Assembly: GCA_963829505.1 (NCBI GenBank)
Contig: CAWHIL010000003.1
Coordinates: 124,001-188,000, forward strand
DNA length: 64,000 nt
Source of the DNA: Roseiarcus sp963829505
GTDB taxonomy: Bacteria; Pseudomonadota; Alphaproteobacteria; Rhizobiales; Beijerinckiaceae
Direction of reading: 5' to 3'
The translations under genes were made by a program, and so were the position numbers. Positions 33,492 to 41,888 of this stretch are shown piece by piece (the stretch's first letter is position 1; the number at the start of each line of letters is the position of its first letter). The notes under the pieces were generated by a model, which searched no databases, had not been told where the DNA came from, and saw nothing but the letters and a program-made list of their open reading frames with translations.

Positions 33492-34241
33492 TCACCCAAC
33501 CGGCACCGTCGTCGTCTCGGCCTTGAGCACGGTCCGGGCGTAGAACGCGTCCTGCGCGTCGACGACCTGTTCGGCGAGCCGGGCGGCCTCGCGCCTCAGC
33601 CTTGCAGCGAGCGAGCGCCGGGGATCGTCCGAACGGTGCATCGCGCTCGCGATGGCGCCGCCGCCGCTCGCCCTCGCGATCAGATGGTCCTGGATCGCGA
33701 CCGCGGGCGCGAGCTGGTAGACCCGCAAGCCGAGGCGCCGCGCCTGTTTGGGGAAGAGCGCGTAGTCGGCCGGCAGCGTCGGCGGGTCGGTGAGCTTAAG
33801 ATAGCGCTCCGCGCCGGCCCGGGTGATCACATAGGCCGCGCTGCTCTCGTGGCGGGTGAGAAGCGGCGCGACCGCGCGGCCGCCGGGGATCGGCCGCCGC
33901 TCGCCGAGGCGCACCGTCTGGAGATAGGTGTCGATCTTGACCGAATGGGCGTCGGGCGGGACCCAGCTCGCGTCGCCGACGAGGGCGGCGAAACCCGGCT
34001 CGATATGGATGTCGTCCTCGAGGACGCAGGCGGCGGCGTCGGGCGAATCGATGAGGCGCCGCCAGACGGCGCGGTGGCTCGCAAGGCAGGCGAGCTCGAA
34101 GCGGGTCAGGCCCTGCCGCGTCTCGGGGCTCTTTGTCCCGTCGACCGCCGGCGCCCGGATGAAGGCCACGGCGCCGAGTTCGCCCTGCATGTGCGCGAGC
34201 CGGCCCGCGTCGCGGTCGAGATTGATGAGATAGACCTGCAT
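33492..34241 (-). CDS. Glycosyltransferase family 25 protein
   Basis: The 249-residue protein matches the GT25 family used in lipopolysaccharide sugar addition. It opens with QVYLINLDRDAGRLAHM, followed by RAPAVDGTKSP and LACLASHRAVWRRLI. The metal-binding CVLEDDIHIEP has the expected E-D-D core. The middle (SSAAYVITRAGAERYLKLTD) is also typical. No other surface polysaccharide genes adjoin it. The kup gene ends just upstream on the same strand (26 bases), so the two may be cotranscribed. Confidence 0.9.
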   Translation of the reverse strand: MQVYLINLDRDAGRLAHMQGELGAVAFIRAPAVDGTKSPETRQGLTRFELACLASHRAVWRRLIDSPDAAACVLEDDIHIEPGFAALVGDASWVPPDAHSVKIDTYLQTVRLGERRPIPGGRAVAPLLTRHESSAAYVITRAGAERYLKLTDPPTLPADYALFPKQARRLGLRVYQLAPAVAIQDHLIARASGGGAIASAMHRSDDPRRSLAARLRREAARLAEQVVDAQDAFYARTVLKAETTTVPVG

Positions 34242-34266
34242 CTTGGCGACGTCCCGAGGGCGCCCG

Positions 34267-36189
34267 TCACACCTTCATCTGCGCGCCGAGCTCGACGACC
34301 CGGTCCGACGGCAGGTTGAAGAAGTCGGGCGCGCTCGCCGCCTGCTTGCTGAGCGCGATGAAGAGCTTGTCCTGCCACGGCGGCATGCCCGAGGTCGCCG
34401 AGGCTTTGAGCGACCGCCGGCCGAGGAAGAACGAGGTCGTCATGATGTCGAACTTGAGGCCGGCCTTGCGCATCGCGGCGAGCGCCCGGGGGATGTGCGG
34501 CTGCTCCATGTAGCCGAAATGCAGCGTGACCAGGGTGAAGTCGGGCGACAGCGGCGCGATCTGGAAGCGGTTGGCGTCGGAGACGCGCGGCGTCGTCTCG
34601 GTGCGGACGTTGAGCAGCACCACACGCTCGTGCAGCACCTTGTTGTGCTTGAGGTTGTGCATGAGGGAGGAGGGGGCCGAGGTCGGGTCGTTGGTCAGGA
34701 AGACCGCGGTTCCCGGCACCCTGACCGGCTTCGACTTCTGCAGCATCTTGATGAGATCGGCCATCGGGATCGAATCCCGGTGGGTCTTGGAGGTCAGGAT
34801 GGCGCTGCCGCGCGACCAGGTCCACATCACGATGAACATGATGGTCCCGAGCGTCAGGGGCACCCAGCCGCCGTCGAGCACCTTGTAGAGGTTGGCGATG
34901 AAGAAGCCGACGTCGATCAGGAGGAAGCCGCAGACGAGCGCCGCCGCCCCCCAGAGCGGCCATTTCCAGAGCTTCCAGACGACGAAGAAGGCGAGCGCCG
35001 TCGTCGTCACCATGGTTCCGGCGACCGCGATGCCGTAGGCGTTGGCGAGGTTGTCCGAGGAGCGGAAGAGCAGGACCAGCGCCAGCACCCCGACGAGGAG
35101 GACGCGGTTCACCCTGGGTATGAAGATCTGCCCCTCCTGGGTCGAGGAGGTGTGGACGATCTCGAGGCGCGGCAGGAGGCCGAGCTGGATCGCCTGGCTC
35201 GCGAGCGAGAAGGCCCCGGTGATCACGGCCTGGCTGGCGATGACGGTGGCGACGGTTGCGAGCAGGATCAGCGGCACGAGGCCCCAGGCCGGCGCAAGGT
35301 GGTAGAAGGGATTGTCGACCGCCGACGGGTCCCTGAGGATCAGCGCGCCCTGGCCGAGGTAGTTGCAGATGAGCGCCGGCAGGACGAGGAAGAGCCACGC
35401 CGCCTGAATGGGCCTGCGGCCGAAATGGCCCATGTCGGCGTAGAGCGCCTCGGCGCCGGTGACCGCCAGGAAGACGCTGCCGAGGATGAGGAAGCCGATG
35501 CCGCCGTGGCCGAACATGAAGCCGAGGCCGGGCAGCGGGCTCAAGGCGCCGAGGATCTGCCAGGCGCCGGCGATCTGCAGGAGGCCGAGCGCCGCCGTCA
35601 CCACGAAGTAGACCAGCATGATCGGGCCGAAGAACGCCGCCACCCCCGCCGTGCCGCGGCTTTGCGCGGCGAAGAGAAGGACGAGGACGACGACGGTCGC
35701 CGGGAGGATGTAGGGGGCAAGATCGGCGTCGACCTGCTTCAGGCCCTCGAGCGCGGAGAGCACCGAGATCGCCGGCGTGATCATGGCGTCGCCGGAGAAG
35801 AGCGACGCGCCCGCGGCGCCAAGCAGGAAGGCGATGGTGGTGCGCCGCCCGAGCGCCCGCTGGGCGAGCGCTTTCAAGGACAGGATGCCGCCCTCGCCCT
35901 TGTTGTCGGCCTGCATCAGGAAGACGACGTACTTCGCCGTCACGACGATGAGGAGCGCCCAGATGATCAGCGAGACGATGCCGATGACCTCGCCGCCGCC
36001 GGGGCTTGCGCTCTTGAACTGCCCGAGCGCGGTCTGGAGCGCGTAGAGCGGGCTCGTGCCGATGTCGCCGAAGACGACGCCGATGGAGCCGAGAGCCAGG
36101 ACTCCGAAACCGCCGGCCGTGACGCTGTGGGCGCCATGCCCCTCGACGACCTGGGCCGGAACGGGGTCCTTTGCGACGTTTTCAGACAT
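34267..36189 (-). CDS. kup: Kup-type low-affinity potassium transporter
   Basis: Kup carries K+ with H+ across the inner membrane. At 640 residues it has the normal length. The signature first helix is GSIGVVFGDIGTSPLYALQT, then about twelve transmembrane segments up to residue ~450 (SGDAMITPAISVLSALEGL; VFLAVTGAEALYADMGHFGR). A cytosolic C-terminal domain follows, ending DRVVELGAQMKV. An ATG was preferred to a TTG six codons upstream. No potassium-responsive regulatory element was recognised. Confidence 0.96.
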   Translation of the reverse strand: MSENVAKDPVPAQVVEGHGAHSVTAGGFGVLALGSIGVVFGDIGTSPLYALQTALGQFKSASPGGGEVIGIVSLIIWALLIVVTAKYVVFLMQADNKGEGGILSLKALAQRALGRRTTIAFLLGAAGASLFSGDAMITPAISVLSALEGLKQVDADLAPYILPATVVVLVLLFAAQSRGTAGVAAFFGPIMLVYFVVTAALGLLQIAGAWQILGALSPLPGLGFMFGHGGIGFLILGSVFLAVTGAEALYADMGHFGRRPIQAAWLFLVLPALICNYLGQGALILRDPSAVDNPFYHLAPAWGLVPLILLATVATVIASQAVITGAFSLASQAIQLGLLPRLEIVHTSSTQEGQIFIPRVNRVLLVGVLALVLLFRSSDNLANAYGIAVAGTMVTTTALAFFVVWKLWKWPLWGAAALVCGFLLIDVGFFIANLYKVLDGGWVPLTLGTIMFIVMWTWSRGSAILTSKTHRDSIPMADLIKMLQKSKPVRVPGTAVFLTNDPTSAPSSLMHNLKHNKVLHERVVLLNVRTETTPRVSDANRFQIAPLSPDFTLVTLHFGYMEQPHIPRALAAMRKAGLKFDIMTTSFFLGRRSLKASATSGMPPWQDKLFIALSKQAASAPDFFNLPSDRVVELGAQMKV

Positions 36190-36307
36190 GGACTGAAATG
36201 GCCCCAATCCGGCGCCGGCCGGCCCCGCGCCGTCGAAACGGCGAGCGTCTATACATCGGGCGCGCCCGGCCGCAAAGGGCGCGGCGCGTGCGCCCTTCGT
36301 CTGCGCC

Positions 36308-37102
36308 TTACAACGCGTAAACGCGGCGAATGTGCCCAGAGATCAGCCGCGCCGTCTCCGCGGGCTTCTCGACGCCCGGAACGTGTCCGGCGCCGGCGAC
36401 GATCTCGAAGCGCGCGCCCGGGATCATCGCCGCCGTCTCGCGGACGAGCGCCGGCGGCGTCGAGCCGTCCTGGTCGCCGACGAGACAGAGGGTCGGGACC
36501 GCGATCGAGGGAGCGTAGGGGCGAAGGTCGGCGCGCTTCAGCGCCCCGCAGGCGGCGAGGTAGCCCTGGCGCGGCGTGCGCACGACCATCGTCCGCCAGC
36601 CGGTCAAGTCGGCGGCGCGGTTCTTACGGAAGTCGGGCGTGAACCAGCGCTCCATGACGCCGTCGGCGATCGCCTCGACGCCGCCGGCCTCGATCGCCGC
36701 GATCCGGGCGTCCCACGAGGCGTCGTCGCCGATCTTCGCCGCGGTGTCGGCGAGGACGAGGCCGGCGACGAGGCCAGGCCGCTGCCGGTAGAGCTCCTGC
36801 ACGATCAGGCCGCCGATCGACAGGCCGACGGGCGTCGCCCGTTCGAGGCCGAGCGCGTCGAGGAGGCCGCCGAGGTCGCGCGCGTAATCGGCGATGTCGG
36901 CGCGGTCGGGTCCGGCCTCGGAAAGGCCGTGGCCGCGCTTGTCGTAGCGGATCACGCGGACGTTGCGGACGAGGAGGGCCGCCACGTCGTCCCAGATGCG
37001 AAGGTCGCTGCCGAGCGCATTGACGAGGACGACCGCCGGCGCCTCGCGCGGTCCCTCGTCGCGATGGTGGACGACGAGGCCGTTCGCCCTGACGAAGCTC
37101 AT
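36308..37102 (-). CDS. Alpha/beta hydrolase, 3-oxoadipate enol-lactonase-like
   Basis: The 264-residue hydrolase resembles PcaD, which opens 3-oxoadipate enol-lactone in protocatechuate degradation. The catalytic Ser lies in VGLSIGGLIVQ, the Asp in LVGDQDGSTPP and the His in GAGHVPGVEKP. The N-terminus (SFVRANGLVVHHRDEG; VLVNALGSDLRIWDDV) fits PcaD well. No other pca genes are nearby, so the actual lactone substrate is uncertain. The ATG overlaps the stop of the upstream membrane protein gene (ATGA), showing an operon. Confidence 0.85.
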   Translation of the reverse strand: MSFVRANGLVVHHRDEGPREAPAVVLVNALGSDLRIWDDVAALLVRNVRVIRYDKRGHGLSEAGPDRADIADYARDLGGLLDALGLERATPVGLSIGGLIVQELYRQRPGLVAGLVLADTAAKIGDDASWDARIAAIEAGGVEAIADGVMERWFTPDFRKNRAADLTGWRTMVVRTPRQGYLAACGALKRADLRPYAPSIAVPTLCLVGDQDGSTPPALVRETAAMIPGARFEIVAGAGHVPGVEKPAETARLISGHIRRVYAL

Positions 37103-37449
37103 GGGGGACCTCCCAATTCGCCGCGCGCGGCGGGCGGCGGGGGCGAGAGACGGCCGCGGTCGGCCATGAGGCCGCGGAAGAAGGTCCACCAGTACCAGAG
37201 GAGGAGAACCGGCGCGCCGATGTCGACGACCGCATCGAGGCCCGGGATGGGAAGCGCCGGCGCCGCGACGAGGCCCGCCGCCGCCGTCGCGCCGACGCGG
37301 TAGCTGAGCGCCACCAGGATGCGCTTCAGCGGGTTCGCGTCCGGCATGCGCGAGACGATGACGAGGAGGGCGACGAGGATCGCCGACATCGCCACGACGA
37401 AGATCAGGAGGTCGCGGACGATGGCCTCGACCGCGTTCAGGGCGTCCAT
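37099..37449 (-). CDS. Small membrane protein
   Basis: The 116-residue protein has an N-terminal transmembrane helix (LLIFVVAMSAILVALLVIV), a short loop and a hydrophobic C-terminal half (AAGLVAAPALPIPGLD; GAPVLLLWYWWTFFRG). The tail is Pro-rich. It overlaps the hydrolase start by four bases. No family is recognised. Its coupling to a lactonase suggests nothing specific. Confidence 0.7.
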   Translation of the reverse strand: MDALNAVEAIVRDLLIFVVAMSAILVALLVIVSRMPDANPLKRILVALSYRVGATAAAGLVAAPALPIPGLDAVVDIGAPVLLLWYWWTFFRGLMADRGRLSPPPPAARGELGGPP

Positions 37450-37572
37450 GGGCGTGGCTCCGGGGGCGTTTGCGGGACGGGCGCGGGTCGATGTTGGCGC
37501 CCGTTTGCGGCGCGCGCAATCGGCTGCGCCGCGCGAGGGCCGGCGGATCGGGCGGTTGTGAAGCAGGAAAGG

Positions 37573-37588
37573 TGTTTCACGTGAAACA
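37573..37588. promoter_or_regulatory. parS centromere site (ParB-binding)
   Basis: TGTTTCACGTGAAACA is identical to the bacterial chromosomal parS consensus. The symmetry extends one base each side (18-bp palindrome GTGTTTCACGTGAAACAC). It lies in an intergenic gap. ParB loads at such sites to organise the chromosomal origin region. parS sites cluster near oriC, so this stretch is probably in the origin-proximal part of the chromosome. No parAB genes are in the window. Confidence 0.88.
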
Positions 37589-37604
37589 CTTAGAGATCCA
37601 TTTT

Positions 37605-37685
37605 AACAGGGCGAATTATCGGCGGAACAGGGAGGATTTTCGTCGGTAACAGGGAAGATTTTGTGCGGGAACAGGGAGGTTTTTC
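37605..37685 (+). repeat. Four AACAGGG direct repeats spaced 21-22 bp, next to parS
   Basis: AACAGGG begins at 37605, 37626, 37648 and 37670. The last three are followed by GAGG or GAAG and a T-rich run. The regular 21-22-bp period is two helical turns. This motif type is seen dispersed in many proteobacteria, so a link with parS is not established. Confidence 0.65.
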
Positions 37686-37746
37686 CTTGCTCTCGGGCGT
37701 CGCAATAGATGAGGTGGGCGGAGGCGCTGGACAAGGGAGGACGGCT

Positions 37747-38127
37747 TTGAGCGCAGCGATCGACCGTTGGCATGAGGTCGCGCGGGCCCGCGACCCGGCC
37801 GGATTGGACGCCCTCCTCGCCGACGACGTCGTCTTTCTGTCGCCGGTCGTGCATGCGCCCCAGCGCGGCCGGGCGATCACGAAAGCCTACCTCGGGGCGG
37901 CGCTGAAGGTGCTGGGCGAAGGCGACTTCCGCTACGTCGAGGAGTGGATCGGCGAGCGCTCTGCGGTGCTCGAGTTCCGATCCGTCCTCGACGGCGTCGA
38001 GGTCGAGGGCGTCGACATCATCGGCTGGAACGCGGACGGCAGGATCGACCGCTTCAAGGTGATGATCCGGCCGATCAAGGCGATCGAGGCCGTGCGCCGG
38101 CGGATGGCGGCGGCCCTCGGGGGGTAG
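37747..38127 (+). CDS. SnoaL/NTF2-like protein
   Basis: A 126-residue NTF2-fold protein of the SnoaL-like type: a helical start (SAAIDRWHEVARARDPAGLDALLADDVV), then strands with FLSPVVHAPQRGRAI and RYVEEWIGERSAVLEFRSVL. It ends with DIIGWNADGRIDRFKVMIRP. The start is a TTG with GGGAGG five bases upstream. The longer frame from an upstream ATG runs through the AACAGGG repeats and is not likely. Members may be isomerases or ligand-binding proteins; the substrate is unknown. Confidence 0.82.
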   Translation: MSAAIDRWHEVARARDPAGLDALLADDVVFLSPVVHAPQRGRAITKAYLGAALKVLGEGDFRYVEEWIGERSAVLEFRSVLDGVEVEGVDIIGWNADGRIDRFKVMIRPIKAIEAVRRRMAAALGG

Positions 38128-38167
38128 CGCGGGCCGTCCGCCAAAGGACGCCTTCGCGCGTCTTCGT

Positions 38168-38322
38168 GGCCTTTGTGTCCTTGGTGGTGAAGGCTTCCTT
38201 TCACCACCAAGGACACCAAGGGCACAAAGGGAACCCTCATCCCCGGCCCTTCTCCCGTCGGGAGAAGGGGGCGTGCGGCCCTCACCCCTGGCCCCTCTCC
38301 CTCAGGGAGAGGGGGATTCTTC
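38168..38322. repeat. Long hairpin plus palindromic repeats 3' of the GH43 gene
   Basis: CCTTTGTGTCCTTGGTGGTG pairs with CACCACCAAGGACACCAAGG (38170-38230), a long stem. It is followed by CTTCTCCCGTCGGGAGAAGG and CCCTCTCCCTCAGGGAGAGG. The last palindrome forms the final codons and stop of the GH43 gene. The elements separate convergent genes and may end both transcripts. Confidence 0.78.
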
Positions 38323-39939
38323 GTAGATGAACGACCTGAAGTCGGCGGGGGCGGCGGCGCCGGAGGTGTCGAAGGCGAACATGCCGACGAAGGCGCCGGT
38401 GAACGAGCCGTGTTCGCCGGCGCCGAATTCGTCGGAAACGACCGACGCGTCGAGGGTCGGGCCGATCGTGCGCCAGCCGCTCCCCACGTCATAGAAAAAC
38501 TGAAGCTCCGTGCGGTCGACGGCGACGGCGAGCCGAACGGGGCCCTCCGCCGGCAGCGCGACCGAGGCGCCGGGCGGGTAGTGAAGGCGCCCGTCGCTTT
38601 CGCCTAGGGCGCTGAAGACGGCGAGCGAACGCCCGCTCGTTTCGTCCCACGTCACGCAAAGCGCATGCAGCTTCGAGCGATTGTAATAGGCGACGAGGCC
38701 GGCGGCCTGCTGAAAGTTTCGCGGCTGGAAGTCGACCTCCGTCTCGGCGCGATAGGCGAAGTGCTCCTGCCGGCGGGCGACCAGCGCCTGCTCGAACCAC
38801 GATCCGATCAATTCGCGCCCGATCAGCCTCAGCCAGCCCGGGCGGGAGGCGAGCGACCAGATTCGCTCGGGATGGGGCGTCCTCAGCCACTGGAACTCCG
38901 GCGGAAGCCCGAGCGCCGGCGAGAACGCCGAGACGACGCGCGCCGGCATGGGGCGGGCCTCGGTCGGGAACGGCGCCGGAACCTCGACGGCCGGGACCGT
39001 TCCGCCCTGCTCCAGATAAAGCCAGCCGTCGTCGCGCCAGACGCATTTCTGGATCGCGGTCTCGCGCCCGAGCGGCGAGCGGCGAAGGCCGGGAAGGGGC
39101 CGCGAGCAGAGATGGGTGTGATAGACTTGGCCGTCCGGGGTCTCGACGATCTGACCGTGGCCGGCGCGCTGAAGCGGCGCGTCGGGCGCGTCCTTCGACG
39201 TGATGAGGTGGACGTTCGGGTGCAGTTCGTAAGGGCCCTGAAGCGTCCGCGCCCGCGCCATCGTGACGGCGTGGTCGTAGCCGGTGCCGCCCTCGGCGGT
39301 CGTCAGATAGTACCAGCCGTTGCGCTTGAAGAGGTGCGGGCCCTCGACCAGCCCATGCGGGCTGCCGGCGAAGATGTTCATCGCCTCGCCGATCAGCCGG
39401 CCGGCCTTCGCATCCCATTCCTGCAGCGCGATGCCGAGAAACGCCGGGTGTCTCAGATGCGAGCCGGCCGCCTCGCGATGGTTCCAGATCATGTTGACGA
39501 CCCACTTGCGGCCGTCGTCGTCGTGAAACAGCGAGGGGTCGAAGCCGCTCGAATTGACGTGGATGCGGTCCGACCAGGGACCGTCGATGGCGGGCGCGGT
39601 GACGATGTAATTGTGGGCGTCCTTGAATGAGCCCTCGAGGCGTTTGACGTCGGTGTAGACGAGCCAGAATTTTCCGTCGGAATGGGAGAGGCAGGGCGCC
39701 CAGACGCCGCAGGAATCCGGTTCGCCGCGCAGATCGAGCAGGTCGGCGCGATCGAGCGGACGCGCGACGAGCCGCCAGTTCACGAGATCGCGCGAGTGGT
39801 GGATCTGGACGCCCGGAACCCATTCGAAGGTCGAGGTCGCGATGAAATAGTCGTCGCCGACGCGGCAGATCGAGGGATCGGGATTGAAGCCCTTGAGGAT
39901 CGGATTGCGGATCGACTCGCTCCGGATCGATGCGCTCAT
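38302..39939 (-). CDS. Glycoside hydrolase family 43 enzyme (beta-xylosidase-like)
   Basis: GH43 enzymes hydrolyse xylosides or arabinosides from plant polysaccharides. The five-bladed domain starts NPILKGFNPDPSICRVGDDY, where the Asp is the general base. FDPSLFHDDDGRKWVVNM holds a further conserved Asp. The catalytic acid Glu is in GLVEGPHLFKRNGWYYL. Residues ~340-545 form a beta-sandwich of the GH43 C-terminal type (FAYRAETEVDFQPRNFQQAA). The last residues come from a palindromic repeat. There is no signal peptide, so it acts on imported short sugars in the cytoplasm. It overlaps ThuA by four bases. Confidence 0.92.
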   Translation of the reverse strand: MSASIRSESIRNPILKGFNPDPSICRVGDDYFIATSTFEWVPGVQIHHSRDLVNWRLVARPLDRADLLDLRGEPDSCGVWAPCLSHSDGKFWLVYTDVKRLEGSFKDAHNYIVTAPAIDGPWSDRIHVNSSGFDPSLFHDDDGRKWVVNMIWNHREAAGSHLRHPAFLGIALQEWDAKAGRLIGEAMNIFAGSPHGLVEGPHLFKRNGWYYLTTAEGGTGYDHAVTMARARTLQGPYELHPNVHLITSKDAPDAPLQRAGHGQIVETPDGQVYHTHLCSRPLPGLRRSPLGRETAIQKCVWRDDGWLYLEQGGTVPAVEVPAPFPTEARPMPARVVSAFSPALGLPPEFQWLRTPHPERIWSLASRPGWLRLIGRELIGSWFEQALVARRQEHFAYRAETEVDFQPRNFQQAAGLVAYYNRSKLHALCVTWDETSGRSLAVFSALGESDGRLHYPPGASVALPAEGPVRLAVAVDRTELQFFYDVGSGWRTIGPTLDASVVSDEFGAGEHGSFTGAFVGMFAFDTSGAAAPADFRSFIYEESPSP

Positions 39940-40577
39940 CGGGCCGCCCACAACATGCCGCGGCGGAAGATTTCGCGCATCTCCGGCACGCCGAACTCGG
40001 CCGAGACGTGGCCGAGCGAAGAGTAGAAGACGCGGCCCTCGCCGTGCCTGCGCTTCCACACGACCGGCATCACGACGCCCTTCGTCCAGGGCGCGTGCTC
40101 GCCCGAAAAGGTCGTCGTCGCCAGAACCTCGTTCGAGGGATCGACGTGCATGTAATATTGCTCGGACCGGTAGGGAAAGCCGGCGATTCCCTGCACGATC
40201 GGGTCGTCGGCGCGGGCGACGTCGACGCGGTAGTCGACGATCCCGCCCGGATGGGCGACCCACTGGCCGCCGCACATGAACTGATAGTCGACGCTGTCGC
40301 GGAAGGCGTCGCACATGCCGCCGTGAAAGCCGGCGAGCCCGACGCCGCCCCTGACGGCGGCGGTCAGGTTCTCGACCTCCTCCTTCTCGATCTTCGACAT
40401 GGTGACAATCGGCACGATGAGGCTGATCTCGGCGATGCCGGGATCGGCGAAGGCTTCGGTGGTGTTCTCGACATAGACCTTGAACCCCTGCTCTTCGAGC
40501 ATCCCGCCGACGATCTCGGCGCCTTTTTCCGGCTCGTGGCCGCTCCAGCCGCCCCAGACGATGAGCGCTTCGCGCAT
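39936..40577 (-). CDS. ThuA-like domain protein (trehalose utilisation family)
   Basis: The 213-residue protein has the ThuA fold, related to class I glutamine amidotransferases: REALIVWGGWSGHEPEKGAE at the start, GVGLAGFHGGMCDAFRDSVDY in the middle, and GRVFYSSLGHVSAEFG near the end. In rhizobia ThuA works with ThuB on trehalose and related disaccharides, probably after oxidation to 3-keto sugars. The stop overlaps the GH43 start. A repeat-filled gap separates it from the dehydrogenase gene upstream. Confidence 0.88.
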   Translation of the reverse strand: MREALIVWGGWSGHEPEKGAEIVGGMLEEQGFKVYVENTTEAFADPGIAEISLIVPIVTMSKIEKEEVENLTAAVRGGVGLAGFHGGMCDAFRDSVDYQFMCGGQWVAHPGGIVDYRVDVARADDPIVQGIAGFPYRSEQYYMHVDPSNEVLATTTFSGEHAPWTKGVVMPVVWKRRHGEGRVFYSSLGHVSAEFGVPEMREIFRRGMLWAAR

Positions 40578-40639
40578 GGGCCTGTTCCTCTCTCTTTGTA
40601 ACTCCCCCGAGGGGGGTGGATCCAAACAGGGCGCCTTCA

Positions 40640-40747
40640 CCGACCTCGTCCTGAGGAGCGGCGCCTTCAGGCGACGCGTCTCGAAGGACGCTTTCCCGAA
40701 CCCAACGTCCTTCGAGACGCCCGCTTCGCGGGCTCCTCAGGACGAGG
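40640..40747. repeat. Inverted repeat element, CTCGTCCTGAGGAG family (copy 3)
   Basis: Facing arms CCTCGTCCTGAGGAGCGGCG and GGGCTCCTCAGGACGAGGCC enclose a 15-base centre, with GTCTCGAAGGACG and CGTCCTTCGAGAC inside. It interrupts the space between the ThuB-like gene and thuA. Confidence 0.88.
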
Positions 40748-40786
40748 CCGGTGTTTGGGCGTTACCTCTCTTTTCGCATGGGCAGC

Positions 40787-41884
40787 TCAGTCGAGTTCGC
40801 CGGGCTTCAGGGTCCCGGGCATGGGCGCCGGGCGCGGCGGGCGGCTCGAAATCGCAATCGCCGCGCCGGTCTCCGAAGATCTCTGGAACGCCTCCATCAC
40901 TTCGAGGACATGGAAGGCGAGATCGCCGTTGGCGCGGTGCGGCCGGCCCTCGCGGATCGCCTGCGCCATGTCGGCGAGGCCGAGGATGCGGTAATTGCCG
41001 TCGGCATAGGCGTGCCGCGTCGGAATCTCGCGCCAGTCCTCGGCCGCGGTCGCGACTTCGATTTTGCCGCCGAAGACATTGGGGTCGGGCACGATCAGCG
41101 AGCCTTTTTCGCCATAGAGTTCGATTGGGCCGTGGCGGTGGCGCGCCACGTCGAAGCTCATCGTCATCGACACGGCGGCGCCGCTGACGAAGGTGAGGAC
41201 GCCGGCGACGTGGGTCGCGACCTCGACGGGAATGCGCGCGCCGGCAAGCGGCGCGCTCGTCACGACGCGCTCGTCGCGCGTCCGCGTCGCGACGGCGACG
41301 ACGCTGGAGACGGGCCCGAGCAGATTGACGAGGTCGGTGACGTAATAGGGGCCCATGTCGAGCATCGGGCCGCCGCCGTCGCGATAGTAGAAGCCGGGAT
41401 TGGGATGCCAGCGCTCGTGGCCGGGGCACATGAAGAACGCCGTCCCGCCGACCGGCCGGCCGATGAGGCCCTCGTCGACGCACGCGCGCGCCGTCTGATG
41501 GGCGCCGCCGAGGAACGTGTCGGGCGCGCAGCCGAGGCGGAGGCCGCGGCTCTTCGCCGCTTCGACGAGGGCGCGCGCTTCCGCGACCGTGACGCCGAGC
41601 GGCTTCTCCGAGTGGACGTGCTTGCCGGCGGCGATCGCCCGCAAGCCGACCTCGACATGCGCCTTCGGGATCGTGAGATTGAGGATGACCTCGATCTTCG
41701 GATCGCCAAGCACCGCCTCGACCGAGCGGGCGGGGACGCCGAATTCGACTGAGCGCGCATGCGCCGCCTCGGGGTCGGCGTCGGCCAGCGCCGCGATGTC
41801 GAGGATCGGGAAAGCCTTCGCCGCCTTGAGATAGGCGGCGCTGATGAAGCCACAGCCGATGACGCCGACGCTGACGGGCTGCAT
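40787..41884 (-). CDS. Gfo/Idh/MocA family oxidoreductase (ThuB-like)
   Basis: A 365-residue NAD(P)-dependent sugar dehydrogenase. The Rossmann motif VGVIGCGFISAAYLKA is at the start. It has the family motif EKPLGVTVAEA, containing the substrate and cofactor Lys. The C-terminal beta-sheet domain has DMGPYYVTDLVNLLGPVSSV with the catalytic-region Asp and His-equivalent positions. Such enzymes oxidise the C3 hydroxyl of disaccharides in partnership with ThuA. It is four bases downstream of the ROK regulator gene, forming one operon with it. Confidence 0.9.
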   Translation of the reverse strand: MQPVSVGVIGCGFISAAYLKAAKAFPILDIAALADADPEAAHARSVEFGVPARSVEAVLGDPKIEVILNLTIPKAHVEVGLRAIAAGKHVHSEKPLGVTVAEARALVEAAKSRGLRLGCAPDTFLGGAHQTARACVDEGLIGRPVGGTAFFMCPGHERWHPNPGFYYRDGGGPMLDMGPYYVTDLVNLLGPVSSVVAVATRTRDERVVTSAPLAGARIPVEVATHVAGVLTFVSGAAVSMTMSFDVARHRHGPIELYGEKGSLIVPDPNVFGGKIEVATAAEDWREIPTRHAYADGNYRILGLADMAQAIREGRPHRANGDLAFHVLEVMEAFQRSSETGAAIAISSRPPRPAPMPGTLKPGELD

Positions 41885-41888
41885 GGGC

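Noticed and set aside
34243..36642. 799-codon plus-strand frame opposite kup
   Set aside because: It is antisense to the transmembrane helices of a well-conserved transporter and is extremely rich in Arg, Glu and Asp.
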